DNA of 26,607 nucleotides from Lingula anatina (GCF_001039355.2 NW_019776160.1:1647-28253); one strand, 5' to 3'. Positions 1-11,102 are shown, numbered from the stretch's first letter. Numbers and translations: made by a program. The notes: generated by a model from the letters alone, not told the origin.

Positions 1-18
1 GGGGGGGGGGGGGGGGGG
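1..18. repeat. Poly-G run at window start
   Basis: Eighteen consecutive G bases open the window. This could be a real homopolymer or an assembly-edge artefact. Nothing else can be read from it. Confidence 0.9.
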
Positions 19-600
19 TACGACTTGCTGTCCCTTTCTCCTATAGATGTCCCTATGGTTCTGATTTCTCTCTGCTAAGACACACCGAGGTGTCATTTTT
101 GTCTGGAGTACAACCTTTATATTAGTGAATGAATGAATGCCTACTTTGATATCCAGATTTAACGTACTATTTTATTGTTTACTACTTTTTAAAAATCTGC
201 TGGAATATCCAAATTGAACTGCATTTTTAAAGAAATCTTGATGCCTTTGTGATCCAGTCAATTTCCTAATTACAAAATACTTTTTCTAAACTATTCTTAC
301 TTATAAGTATAATAATTTTATTTCTCTCAGTTTTGTTCGTAAACTTCAATGCAATTATATTCAACTGAAAGCACTGAAAAGTCACATTATAATAATATTC
401 TGTTATAAAATTATAAAAACTGTATTTTTCTTACACCTGGTACTTTTTGATGTATCCGTCCAACTCGTGGCCAAATGTGTACCGATTTCTCTATTGATTT
501 TGAATAACTTTACGTATAGTTTGTAAATATATTTAATCTTTCATTTTATGTTACATGTATTTGTACAGTGTATTCAAAGTTGTAAATAAACGATTTTTTA
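19..600 (+). other. AT-rich stretch, possible 3' UTR of an off-window gene
   Basis: No open frame of note is present. AATAAA lies at 585-590, preceded by T-rich and TGTA-containing sequence and followed by a T-rich run, which is the layout of a metazoan polyadenylation site on the plus strand. It could be the transcript end of a gene starting left of the window. No coding exon is visible to confirm this, so it is only a suggestion. Confidence 0.3.
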
Positions 601-2158
601 CAAAGGTATGCAGGGTCTTAATATTTTCTGCGGTTCTGTAATATTTGTACTGGTGTTTTCACAGCAATTTAACTGACTTATCAAAGGTCTAGTGTACAGT
701 AAATATTATAAGGTAGATATTAGTCTACAGTATACCTTGTTACAACTTTCTACAGCTGGTCATGGTGTTGCCTACGTCACACATCATAGACGTATTGTTG
801 TGCGTTAGAGTGCTTTGTGACGTGACGTTTCTTCAGGACACTATTTCCACCAGTCATTCACCATAGAGCCGCTATTTTGCAATATTGATCTCTGTGTTTA
901 GGTCCCGCAGAGAATGTCAAATCAGTGGTCTCAGGGACTGAGCAGCTGCTTTGAAATAGTCTGTCTCATTACGCTTCTTGTTCCTGTGACACTCAGGGTG
1001 AAAGCGCGGACGAAGGTGGTGCTCGTCCTGCTCGTCAGCTCGTCCTGCTGCGGGAGTTCACTCCGCCGCAGATATTCGCCTTGTAGTGATCCGTTAATTA
1101 GAACTGATAGTCTTCTAAATTTGCATACATCAGATATGTATATATTTGTACGTTTTAATTATTCAAATATACTTAGACATGACATGTTGCATGGCAGTTT
1201 AAGAGAAGTTCATTGAAAATGCAAATCAAGATTTAATTTAAATGTATTTACAATTAAGTTAATGTACATAGGCATGGCATGTTTCATGACAGTAATGAAG
1301 GCTAATTTGAAATGCAAATTAAGATAGAGTATAAAGGCAGTGACTGAGCCAAAGAGAGAGAGGACTTACAGACTGAGAGAGTTAGAGATAGTTATAGATA
1401 CGGTAGAAGAGACCTGAGTCTTCAGGCGCTTGAATAAACCATGTAACAGAAAACTATTCCTGCCTGTCTCAGTTGACTTATTGGTGAAAATGTAACTCTT
1501 AGAACAAGTGTATAACCACCGACTGGTTATTACAGCCTGAAAGTTCGAGATAACAGTGGGACAAAAAGGAAGCTTTATAAAACACCTTTTCACGTCATTG
1601 TGCTGCTATATGCAATCGCACGTTCAAGCAGCCTAACAATTCAGGCCGATATCCCCGTGAGGAGAGAGTATGACCAGAGGATAGAGACGTAACCAGAGAA
1701 ATACTGTTAATTTTGTAACTGTAGGCCATATCGTTATCTGATGAACCAGCGTTCATGTCTATCCAAATGGATATAAAGCAACAACAAATTTACAAATATG
1801 GCAGGCTGTTTTGAGTAAAATTTCACTTTCTTTATGAATGAAGTCCAACACTTACATATCATATTTTTTTCATCTCAATTATATTTTTGGGAAAATAATT
1901 AGATCAAAGCTATCATTTCCTCTTCTCCGTGTTTATAATGGTACAGTCTACCTCTCCCTGTGACTTGTGTTGGTTGACATAACCTCTATGTATGTCGTCT
2001 TGATTACTTAAACTGACTTGGTTATCAGTCACACCAGGGCGGGTTGATCCCTGAATGTCTTCAATGTCAACATATTACATCAGGCACAGTAACTGTTGTC
2101 ACAGACTGTTGGGGACTAGCGCGTTCTAGTTAACAGGTAGACGGCGCAGACTGGCGGA
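601..2158. other. No convincing gene; weak LTR-like signals
   Basis: An open frame at 914-1216 has no recognisable domain and no plausible splice context, so I do not call it a gene. Around 1330-1438 a TATAAA (1330-1335) is followed about 100 bp later by AATAAA (1433-1438), the spacing seen in retroviral-type LTRs. Two related stretches near 1180-1230 and 1270-1325 share CATGGCA...GTTT and AATGCAAAT-AAG words. No reverse transcriptase, primer binding site or paired LTR was found. The last 150 bp are the 5' flank of the discoidin gene; no TATA box is evident there. Confidence 0.4.
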
Positions 2159-2827
2159 ATGTACCCTCGTATTCTCCTACCTATCTTAATGCTGGTCATC
2201 CCCCTGGGGGCTGCGGACACTGGTCAGTCTGGTCAGTGTTCGGACATCTTGGTGTCCGGCAAGTATCCCATCCCAGACAGCGCTATAACAGCGTCTTCGT
2301 ACTTTAACATAGACACCTGGTGGTACAAGCACCTTCCACAGCAAGCACGTATTCACCTAGTGTCTGATGATAATGGTAACGGTGGATGGAGTGCCTACAG
2401 TGGAGGCGTCCAGGAATGGCTGCAATTTGATTTAGAATTCCCAAGATTGGTAAGCTGGATTCACTTCAGTATGCAAATGTAGCTGCTGATAGCTGGACAT
2501 GTGTCGTCTCTGGGGATGCACCTTGATTAAAGCCAGGCAATGTAACTAAATGGGGAGGGGGGGGGGGAGTTTAAACAATTAAAATTTCGGTTAGTTCACC
2601 AAAGGGATACCTGAATGAGTGAGATATCTGTTTAACCCACCTTTACCTGGAGATACATTTTGATGAAAGGCGAAGTTTATCACAACTGTTCTTTCTCAGT
2701 ATGATATTCATTACAGAATTGGGGGAAATCCTGACACCGTTAGATCCATCCATCCATCCATCCATCTGTATGTCTCTCCGTCCATCTGTCTGTCATGTGT
2801 CTGTTCGCCGCCTGTCTGTCCGTCATG

Positions 2828-2859
<32 letters not shown>

Positions 2860-3315
2860 ATGTGTCTGTCCGTCACTATGTGTCTATTTCACTTCAGATC
2901 ACCAGTGTTATCACTCTGGGCAGACATCACCCACTACACGAGATGTGTCTATTTCACTTCAGATCACCAGTGTTATCACTCTGGGCAGACATTACCCACT
3001 ACACGAGATGTGTCTATTTCACTTCAGATCACCAGTGTTATCACTCTGGGCAGACATCACCCACTACATGAGATGTGTCTATTTCACTTCAGATCACTAG
3101 TGTTATCACTCTGGGCAGAGAAGGCTGGGGAAGTAGTATGGCAGAATACCAGTTTGTCACCGCTTATCGCATCTACTATGGCAACGACTTGAACAACTTG
3201 AGCCTGTATAGAGGGAGCCACGGTCAGGAAGTGGTGCGTCTGTCCAATCTGACTTTTTGTTAATTCAACAAGAATTTCAGCCCAAAAGCTGGTCTTTACT
3301 TTGATACCATAATTC

Positions 3316-3362
<47 letters not shown>

Positions 3363-4568
3363 TTATTCAAATTGTGAGCCACGTAGCCCCAAGGTCGGGG
3401 CAAGGTGGCACCATATACTTAAATAATGTAGCAGAAAGTGTATTTTGACGAATTTATTCATATTTTTATTTTGAAAGTCTTTGCTTAAATTGTAGTCCAT
3501 TTCAGGCAAAAAGTTTGATGTTTCTGAAAGTTCCCTTCAATATTTTGAATTTGTATTGAACAATCATAACAAGGCACAGGGTCCAGCTTTCCCCGAGCCT
3601 AGTGGTCCAACTAGCCCATGGCCAGGCGCACAATCTAATTTTTAAGGATTACAGCCATTTTGGTGCTAGAATGTACTACGTTAAATTTAGACATTTCTTT
3701 TTCAAACTTTCATTTGGACTCAACGACCGATTTTTCTTGGCACTGTGTGACATGGTCACTGTACAAGATTGTGAGATCAGATTTTTACTTCGTACCTTTT
3801 TTTTTTACTTCGTACTTTTTCCAAATTACCCCAGGATCCAACTAGCCTCGGTCTTCCCTGTATTCTACACACACTGGACAATAGAAGTGTCACCCCTACT
3901 GAACCAATACTTAGGGGGAGATAAATGACCACGGAATGATATGCTCCTGGTATCATTTTATTAACATCAAATTTCACAAAAAAAAAAACAAAAATACTAT
4001 TCCATGGTACAGCGGATTTATACTCTTTAGTCACATAAGTAGACCAGGCATTATAACTTTGATTACTCTGATTCAGGGGGTGACACTTCTATTGTCCAGT
4101 GTGTCTAGAATGTATCAACATTGTTACTCGAGGCAAGTGGTTACCTTTATTAATTATTATTCCGCTACAAATTTGTCCAGAAAAAAGACGACTACCGAGG
4201 GCTAAACCAGAGTAGACTAAAGCCTTAAGTAGGTGTACGTGTAATAGGTAGGCACAGTATTGAACTTTGATATGAATGCTGATGAAAATATTACCGCGTT
4301 CTTTTGACTCCTTATAATCTTCAACCTGTATTTGTAACGCCAGCTCTACAGCGTTTCTTGTGCTATCCCTATAGTCTGCTTGTCTTATTTCCAGGTGTTT
4401 GAAGGTAACTGGCACCCCTTCGTCCCCCAGGTGCGTTATCTTGACCCCCCTTTAGTGGCCAGGTACGTGAGAATTAACCCGGTCAGTTTCCACAACCATA
4501 TCACTCTACGAGCAGACCTGCTAGGTTGCCCTCTGTACGACTACTCTACTAAAACTATCATAGGATAA
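2159..4568 (+). CDS. Secreted single-domain F5/8 type C (discoidin) protein, 201 aa
   Basis: Three coding exons: 2159-2449, 3093-3233 and 4395-4568, all phase 0, giving 201 residues. Residues 1-19 are a signal peptide (MYPRILLPILMLVIPLGAA). The rest is one F5/8 type C domain running from Cys27 (CSDILVSGKYPIPDSAITAS) to Cys189. Its hallmarks are GVQEWLQFDLEFPRL, ITSVITLGR and, at the C-terminus, VARYVRINPV then LRADLLGC; Cys27 and Cys189 would form the usual bridge joining the domain ends. A 12-residue tail follows. The family binds carbohydrates or phospholipids outside cells, and small secreted members in molluscs are often treated as lectins; the ligand here is unknown. Exon 2 could end at the GAA or at the following GTG; GTG|GTGCGT is the better donor and keeps the frame. 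The first ATG followed by a hydrophobic stretch sets the start. A minisatellite invades the exon 2 acceptor, and a broken copy of exon 3 lies at 14847-15019. Confidence 0.88.
2747..2868. repeat. CCAT and TGTC microsatellites in discoidin intron 1
   Basis: A short (ATCC)n run near 2747-2766 is followed by a degenerate and then regular (TGTC)n run to about 2868, directly before the 65-bp minisatellite. All of it is intronic. Confidence 0.85.
2878..3123 (+). repeat. 65-bp minisatellite spanning a splice acceptor
   Basis: The AG of TTTCACTTCAG recurs at 2897, 2962, 3027 and 3092, exactly 65 bp apart, each time followed by ATCAC(C/T)AGTGTTATCACTC. Only the last copy runs into the rest of discoidin exon 2. 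The unit therefore duplicates the 3' splice site plus about 31 bp of coding sequence. Each upstream AG is a decoy acceptor. Decoys at -65 and -130 shift the frame, and the one at -195 keeps the frame but meets a TGA at 3069-3071. Confidence 0.92.
3316..3364. repeat. (ATTT)n microsatellite in discoidin intron 2
   Basis: About twelve copies of the tetramer TTTA/ATTT lie inside intron 2 of the discoidin gene. A similar run occurs at 15562-15620. Confidence 0.95.
3868..4105. mobile_element. 238-bp TIR element (MITE) in discoidin intron 2
   Basis: The ends are inverted copies of one another: ACACACTGGACAATAGAAG at the left and its complement at the right, perfect for 28 bp at 3869-3896 against 4077-4104. 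A TA dinucleotide flanks both sides (3866-3867 and 4106-4107), the target-site pattern of Tc1/mariner-type elements. There is no coding capacity, so it is a non-autonomous copy. The open frames that cross it are not genes. Confidence 0.8.
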
Positions 4569-4899
4569 ATGTGACTTTAACGATTGGTAAGAGCAATCTG
4601 AGAATAATATCCATGTATTTGTTTACCGGTGCATGTTTTGACGAATAATGGAAATAATAACAACAGACTGGAACTCCCGTTGCCTATACGGAGATATGTC
4701 GGTTTAAGTCTGGAAACATTTGCACGTTCTGTATACAATGAAACGAAAGCATTATTACAATTATTATAAAATTATTATATTCATACATATCCTAAGTCAA
4801 TATCAATCTACCTGACATTTGTAAGACAGTCCTTGCGGTATCAGGACAATCCCCCCCCCCCCGAAGATATCTCCCAAGGAATATATATTTATATACAAA

Positions 4900-4905
4900 A
4901 ATAAA
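4900..4905 (+). promoter_or_regulatory. Candidate polyadenylation signal of the discoidin gene
   Basis: AATAAA lies 332 bp after the discoidin stop codon, in AT-rich sequence with no closer plus-strand AATAAA that I saw. Assignment is by position only. Confidence 0.5.
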
Positions 4906-6880
4906 GTACAGAGTAAAAAGTTTAAATCTTTTTCATCCATTGATTGAATATTTCCTTGTGTCATGTATGATGCAACTCACGCATAAAGAATATTGAATTC
5001 ATTAAACAAATTATTTTCATGGAGTACAAGTACAGAAAAATTAAGAAATAGAAGTACAGAAAATTTTATGAAAAATCTAATCAAAGTACATCTCCAGGTA
5101 AAGTGTGGTAAACAAATGATCTCACACATCCGGGTAACCCTTTGATGAATTAACTCTTACTTTGAATTGTTTCATTACTCATCCCTTGATGAGTAAGCCT
5201 TGAATCAAGGTGCATTTCTAGGGAGTGGTGTGGTTAACAGATTTTCTCACTTATAGAGGTATCCCTTTAATTATCTGTCACTATGAATTCCTTGACTACT
5301 ATCCACCTACCCAATACACTTAAATATGTTTGCCTTTTCATCTGTTTACCCCTTACCTGAGAATAGAGGGTTATAGTTTGATAAGATATATTACTTTCTC
5401 AATTTGTACTCAATGAGAAAGGAATTTGTTATAAAATAATTTGTTTGATGATGAAGTTGTATTATCACACTAAAACATAAATAAAATGGACGAAATGTTT
5501 TGAACTTTATACTCCTTACTTCATATATATATATATANTTAATTTTCACCAGTATTTCTCTCAAAAGGACTGCCACATAGTATTTTACTTCTCTGTGGCA
5601 TTTTTCTGTCTGTAAGACTTTCTGAAAATTCTCCTACCAATGAATTTAATAATTAAAACTTTTACAGGGTTAGAAAGTGGTGCACCATTCATTTTTCTTT
5701 TTTTTTTTTTTTTTTTTTTGGGGGGGGGGGGAATCGTCCGTGGGGGCATTTTCCGGGGAGGGGAGATTGTCCTGGCCGCTGTACCACCTAGCGGTCCGTG
5801 AGTGTCAACATCTACTCACATCAGTCTGATGAAGGCCTACGTCCAGGTTGGCCGTAAGCTAACGGTATGAAAGTTTTTGGCTTGTGCTTGATAATTCACA
5901 TCCATGTTACTTATGATTTTCAAACGTACTGAAAAGATTTTAGGACTCAAGTGCAGCTTGTGTTGGAAAATCAGTGTGATTGTCATTTGTTTTGTAAGCA
6001 ATGCAGTTCTTTATGAAATTTTCATTTTTCACATAGTCTTTGGGCTATATGGATACAACGGATGGTGAGTCTGTAAATGCCCCTTGGATAATCACTAGCT
6101 AAGTTCAGAGCTATTAAGTCAATTGCATAATTAAATTTCAAGTGGCCATTGAATGAAATAACATAAAACACACGTTGTGACTTCCCTGTAAACCCATAGG
6201 TTTAGCTCTCTACCAGATACAGTTTGTAAAAGTCTAAATTAAGTCTCACATAATAAGGAATCAGTGATAATTACGCAGGTAAATGTTGTTTAATATTGCA
6301 AATAAGTTTACGAAAGAAAAATTATATTGTGCCATGCCAACATTAATGCTATATTATATTGTTATGTTTTATTTGTATTTTAATTTTCATTTTTTTTCAA
6401 ACACTGGCTTTTCCAAAAGGCGACTTTTAATTCCCATCTACCTGAAACTCTGAAAAGGGAAAATAATCCCTTTCAAGAATATGTATCTCTAATTTTCCTG
6501 ATTTCATAATTTTATTTTCATATGAAAGAGGTAAATGAGAGGTAAAGTGTAAGGTTAAAATGAAAATTATATCACTTTTAAGATAGTAGAGAGCATTGAG
6601 CATTGGAACGAGAGTGAGAGGGAGAAAGGGTGAGATATAAAACAGAAAGACAAAGAAAGGTAATTTTAATTAATCTTAAAAGAGGATACCAGAGAGAAAA
6701 TTAAACATTTAGTCACTACTTTAATAATACCTAAGTGGCGGTACATTGAATACAGACTTGATACTATCTTAATCCAATTAAAATAATGACACATTTTAGA
6801 AATTTTCAGACTGGGTTTGTCCTGTACACTTCTCAAACTATTCACGATTCTCAAAAGCTCTAAACACCGTATAAAAGCAC
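4906..6880. other. Intergenic stretch without a recognisable gene
   Basis: AT-rich sequence with no convincing coding exon on either strand. It holds a (TA)n run with one undetermined base (N at 5538), a poly-T then poly-G run at about 5698-5731, and a GC-richer patch at 5732-5880 containing GATGAAGGCCTACGTCC, a word resembling the 3' regions of some retroelements. I cannot assign that patch to a family. A purine-rich block at about 6590-6660 follows. Confidence 0.6.
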
Positions 6881-6884
6881 ATGA

Positions 6885-7022
6885 AAATATATTGTTTCAA
6901 TAATTTTTATTTACCAAAATGCCACTTTTCAAAATTTCCATATATTCAATCTGACATTAAAATTGAACAAAGCTTTGTTTCCAACATGCCTGCTAGTATT
7001 CAGCTTTCATTTTGCTGTGCGC
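6885..7022 (-). other. Defensin A non-coding 3' exon
   Basis: On the minus strand an acceptor (CTTTTTAG, AG at 7023-7024) precedes a block starting GCGCACAGCAAAATGAAA that ends in AATAAA (plus-strand 6906-6911). The same acceptor, block and AATAAA occur in defensin B at 17192 down to 17064, while the intron between is much less alike. This marks it as a real terminal exon carrying most of the 3' UTR. The lower boundary is estimated as 15-25 bases past AATAAA. Confidence 0.65.
6906..6911 (-). promoter_or_regulatory. Defensin A polyadenylation signal
   Basis: AATAAA on the minus strand inside the conserved 3' exon, at the same place as in defensin B. Confidence 0.65.
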
Positions 7023-7261
7023 CTAAAAAGTGCATTATAATAAAAATATATTATTTATGCATTATTATAAGAATATCAGGTTATAATTTATGTTCAGTTG
7101 AAAAAGCAAATCATGACACAATTAAACCACTTTGAATAAAAAAACTATTTTTTTAACAATAATAAGTTACTGTAGTAATCTCAAACCTTATAGGCTACTG
7201 GTATGTATTCAAAAGAAATATATACTTAATATCTAGATTTACCTGTTTAATTTTCCAGCGT

Positions 7262-8413
7262 CTAGCAACTGGTCTTGCACGTGCACCTCATCCAAAGGAA
7301 AGACTCGCACTTGCCTTTGCAGTAACCGAGACTCTTGCAGTGGTCATCACATATCGTCTCCTTTGTTGGACAGCCAGACCCAGCGTTTGCCTCCTCAACC
7401 ACTGAAAATTTAACAGAAACATGGCTCTTATCCGTTCAGCATAAAAGTCACAAAATTTGCCTTTCAAAGCTCACTGACTATAGAGCTGTTTTAAAGTAAA
7501 TGACTTTCACTTTCACTAATTGCAGATAATAATTAAAACGGAATCAAATGAGTAAAAGAATAAGGTTTTATTTGGTATAAGTTAAATTTCGTTAAGAGTT
7601 AACAAGTGTAGAAATTATTTTCGTAGTAGAAAAAGAGGGAACATGTCAAAGTCACATATTGTTAAACTTGATTGGTTAATTTCTCAATAAACTTATAAGT
7701 TCCTGACACGTGTAAAACACATGCGAACTAAGGATGGGCATGGTCCAAGAACGAGTAATTAGTATAAATTACCTAATAAGGAATGTTCAATGGTAGTTGA
7801 AACATGAGAATGGAAACATTCCTTGCAATCAAGTCAAAGGGTGCTTTCCCAGAGATTTAGATCGATCTAAAGATTAAGATTTAGATCCACCTAACTCCCT
7901 GGGGGTTCACGCTAAATTGCAGTCAGCCGAGCGGGCACCATAGTTAATTACCCCCTTACAGCTTTCAGTAGGCGGGACAGACGCTTAAGCCGGCCAAGCT
8001 GACAGTAATCTAGTGAGACTCCCTGCAGGGATAGATCGATCTAAAAATCTATGGAAATGGGGTGAAAGACAATGGAAAGAAAAAAGTAAACCGTAAAACG
8101 CATTACCAGTATGGAAAAATAGAGTACAAATACTCCATGAACAAACGTTCGAAAGTTCCAGACCATCGTTATTTGTGACTATAACAGTGTCTCTCATATT
8201 CGAACCGATTACCTTTTACCACAAGGTCTGTAACCAATTTGTGCTAAATATGTTTTGCAACACCTACCCCTGTACAGCATCGCAGAAACAAACAAGAAAA
8301 GGTGTATACTGATGTTTTTGTTTATATTCCATTTGTGTCAAGTTATGAATACTGTCAATGTACTAACCCAAAGAAAACATCAATACAATGGCGATGATAG
8401 CGACAATCTTCAT
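7262..8413 (-). CDS. Bivalve-type defensin A precursor, 61 aa
   Basis: Two coding exons on the minus strand: 8413-8368 (ATG at 8413-8411) and 7401-7262 (TAG), joined in phase 1 with donor G|GTTAGT and acceptor TTTTCAG|TG. The precursor is a 22-residue signal peptide ([20 protein letters not shown] then NA) followed by a 39-residue mature peptide beginning GSGCPTKETIC. Its eight cysteines have spacing C-x6-C-x3-C-x5-C-x3-C-x7-C-x1-C-x3-C. It contains the CS-alpha-beta features CDDHC (helix CxxxC) and CTC (last strand). Known relatives are the antimicrobial peptides of mussels and oysters, which are secreted or stored in haemocytes and act on bacterial membranes or cell-wall precursors. This copy has CKGKC where relatives usually have CGGYC, four acidic residues and a net charge of only about +2, so potency or target may differ. 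The mature exon continues to 7243, where AAACAG|GTAAAT starts a 3' UTR intron. The 5' UTR part of the first coding exon runs up to the acceptor TTTGCAG at 8444-8442. Confidence 0.87.
7853..8050. mobile_element. Inverted-repeat element in defensin A intron
   Basis: The ends AGATTTAGATCGATCT and, as reverse complement, AGATTTTTAGATCGATCT bracket about 198 bp lying between the signal and mature exons of defensin A. CTCCCTG words recur near both inner ends. It has no coding capacity and looks like a fold-back or MITE copy. A target-site duplication is not clear. Confidence 0.6.
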
Positions 8414-8441
8414 TTTTATCACGTAATTTCACAATTGCGTG
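8414..8441 (-). other. Defensin A 5' UTR part of the signal exon
   Basis: The block CACGCAATTGTGAAATTACG follows an acceptor TTATTTGCAG and precedes the ATG. Defensin B has the near-identical CACGCTATTGTGAATTAACG at the same place (18063-18036). The conserved acceptor implies at least one upstream non-coding exon, which I could not place with certainty. Confidence 0.65.
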
Positions 8442-8574
8442 CTGCAAATAAATAATATATTCATAAAATTAAAAACAAAATAACATAATGTACTGTAATA
8501 TAATGGTTCATTCTTCTATGATACTCATTTTTTCTTCTTTTTTTCTTTTCTGCATTACATACACAGTCAAGAAA

Positions 8575-8690
8575 GAATTCCACTGGAATAAAACTATAAG
8601 TTGCTGATGTTTATATCTCTCATTACAGTTGTTTTCGATAGTATTTGAAAGTGACCTACATGAATAACAAAAACGTAGTTAAAATCGTAT
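8575..8690 (-). promoter_or_regulatory. Conserved upstream block of defensin A
   Basis: On the minus strand this holds CAACTGTAATGAG and AAACATCAGCAACTT, shared with 18240-18345 upstream of defensin B (CAACTGTAATAAG, AAACATCAGCAGCTGC) and, weakly, with 13560-13670 in unit C. B has a TATAAATA at the equivalent place; here it reads TTTCAAATAC, so a TATA box is not convincing. Probably promoter or leader sequence. Confidence 0.45.
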
Positions 8691-8699
8691 CATTCGCAT

Positions 8700-10204
8700 C
8701 TGAAAATGTATCAAACACATTTTTCTTTGTCTGCAAATGTGTGAAAGCTATTCTTTATTTCTCAATTTCAAGCATTCAAAACGACAAAAAACTGAAGTCA
8801 AAGTCCTGGCAAGATATTTGAAACGAAAGTTTGCACTAGAAGTAGCTCTTCATTTTAAGTCCAATAGCAGGGACTCTTCGAGCAATGGTTCATGAACATT
8901 TATTGTCTGGGCAAAAATTTCATTTGCTACAAAAAGGTCTTCAAACCCATGGGAATTCAACGCCACACCTTGAAAATGCCAATATGTGAAAAATTCCAAA
9001 TCAAGCTGTATTTTAGTCCTTTGTTTCTTTTTTTGTAATTTTGAGAATAGTAAATGACATGGTTTTCTTTAAACGGTTACTTTGGTGTCTAAAATAGGGT
9101 TTTTCTTTATTTTGATGCAATATTACATAATGCTTAACAGCATAATCACCACCAACCTTTAATTATGCACTGCAGATTACGTGCATATTTAGAAAATGTG
9201 ACTAGCAGAGGTCACACCTTGAAAAAGTCAACTTGTAAACAAGAGATATTTGTACTGGAATGAGTTTATTTCCATTTTCAACCATTTTTTACATTATTCA
9301 TAATAAACAATTTACTATCATTTTTATTTGATCAACTAACAAAATTGTTGAGATTGGAAAAATTACAATAGAACAAGTTTAAACGTCTAATTTCCTCCGC
9401 TCATAGTGAAAGATCTGACAAACGGCTCTGTTTGATTTTATTCAAATGTTGACACTCTACTACATAATGTACAATAACTGATTTACCATCATATTTTTTA
9501 TCAACTAACATAATTGTTTAGAGGGAAAATGTTTAAAAAATAACACTTTTAAATATCTGAGAATTTAAAAACTAATACAGTTAGCATGCGTACGAATTGA
9601 ATCTAAAGAAAAAACACTGATATACAAAAAAGGTATAAACCAAAAAAATAATTAGTACTGGGAATCAGTCGTGCAAGTTTCAAAGCACAATATAATATTC
9701 TTTTTATGTGTATAACGGCGGATACCCTAGGTTCTAGATTTCAGTTTTGCCAGCTCGATCTTGATTTCTTATATAACCCATATCAGCAAAACAGACTCTA
9801 GCCACCACCGTCAAATAACGGGCGTATTAGGCAAAATTTTGCCTGGGGCGCTTCCATATTTGGATGTCACTAGTCTCGTACGTCACAGCTCTGTCCCGCC
9901 TGGAGCTGCCTTTCCCGCCTTGCGCTGACGTTATCTCGTGCAGACGAGACAAGAAGCAAAGTGGCTGACGCGGAGTTTGAAGTTTGAGCTAATAATATAT
10001 TGCAATCGAAAGTACGTGCCACAACACAAGCAACTTTCTGCTTAAAAACTGGTTTTTGGTGTAGCCATTGCGCAGTCCTTATAGTGATATTGGCATACAA
10101 TGTAGCTGTCAAACCTGGCACACGGCAAGCACGTGTATTGTGTTTATCTCCAGGAGCAAATGTTTTTGATAAGCAAAAAAAAAAAAAAAAAAAAAAGGAC
10201 TAAA
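8700..10204. other. Intergenic stretch without a recognisable gene
   Basis: Mostly AT-rich sequence with no supported exon. A GC-richer patch at about 9830-9990 starts with a 16-bp perfect palindrome AGGCAAAATTTTGCCT, and the segment ends in a run of 22 A at 10175-10196 directly before the next element. The poly-A could be the tail of a degraded retrocopy, but I recognise no body for it. Confidence 0.55.
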
Positions 10205-11102
10205 CCCAGCGGGCAAATTATGTTGTTTTAACGTTGAAAAAAAGTTGAACCATTACGTTGATAATACGTTGGATAAACATTGGATTTGAAAGTTGACTCA
10301 ACGTCAGATAACAACATTGTATCAACCCCAGTTGTTAGACAACATTCTTGCATGAAAAGACATTAAAATGACCTGAAATGTTTTTATTTTTGGTACAAAA
10401 CACAGGTACACAATTATAACGTACACTGTAAAAACATCCAAGTGCCTGCTTTGTCTGATTTTTTCAACGCATTTTGCTCCTAAGCATGTTTTGCACCTAA
10501 GCATGGTACACCCTTTTAGCCTGGATCTGTTTAGCAGTAGGACATGTTTGATGGCTAAATATATGTAGGGTATATATGTATGGCCTTTAAGTTAAAATTT
10601 CCAAGGTTTAGATAAATATATATAGGCCTATAGTTATTTTCTTATATAAGAAGTCACAGTCACTTCAACCTGTCTATCTATACCAGGGTACCGAGAACTG
10701 TCAACTTTATTAACTTCACTCCATCACATTTACAGTAACTTATTCATCCTAGTGTTAGCTGACTTTGCAAGGAATTCAGTTTATTGGAATGTATATCTGA
10801 ATAACAAGTTAAGAAAATTCACTAGTTCACTAAAGACACAAAACAACTGTCACTTTTTCTTTAAAACACTTTTTTATTTTGATAAAGTTAGTTACAGTAT
10901 TGATAAACAAAGTATCACGTTTTCAATAATCCATGTCTGCAAGGTTGTGTCAATGACCAAAATACAACGTTGAGTCAACGTCACATGGTGTTTTGATGTG
11001 GCTGGATCAACGTTGATTTTACGTTGAATTTAGGTAGATCAACGGCAATTTAACGTATCAACCTGTTTTCAACGTTGATCCGACGCGACTATGCCTGCTG
11101 GG
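10205..11102. mobile_element. 898-bp inverted-repeat transposon-like element with AACGTTGA words
   Basis: Ends are CCCAGCGGGCA at the left and, as reverse complement, CCCAGCAGGCA at the right. Both subterminal regions are packed with variants of AACGTTGA, such as TTAACGTTGAA, ACGTTGATAA and CAACGTTGAGTCAACGTCA, in both orientations, as in subterminal transposase-binding arrays. The interior is AT-rich with no transposase, so it is non-autonomous. Flanks read ACTAAA and AGTAAA, which may be a decayed target duplication. I do not assign a superfamily. Confidence 0.75.

Noticed and set aside
914-1216. A 100-codon open frame with a hydrophobic stretch.
   Set aside because: No recognisable domain, skewed composition, and no second copy or splice context to support it.
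2878-3123. Regularly spaced repeats that might suggest a CRISPR array.
   Set aside because: The 65-bp unit is contiguous without unique spacers, lies across an exon border, and the genome is eukaryotic.
5826-5880. CTGATGA followed by GGCC pairing, resembling a hammerhead ribozyme core, with GTGAGT/ACTCAC pairing just upstream.
   Set aside because: The conserved GAAA after stem II reads GTAA, and six bases separate the upstream stem from CTGATGA, so the core cannot fold as a hammerhead.
8180-8245. GGTTCGAAT on the minus strand, like a tRNA or SINE B box.
   Set aside because: No A box, acceptor stem or cloverleaf can be made around it, and no SINE body or tail is evident.
9870-10203. Overlapping open frames on both strands in a GC-richer patch ending in poly-A.
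   Set aside because: No domain or splice support. The lysine tail of the plus-strand frame is just the poly-A run.
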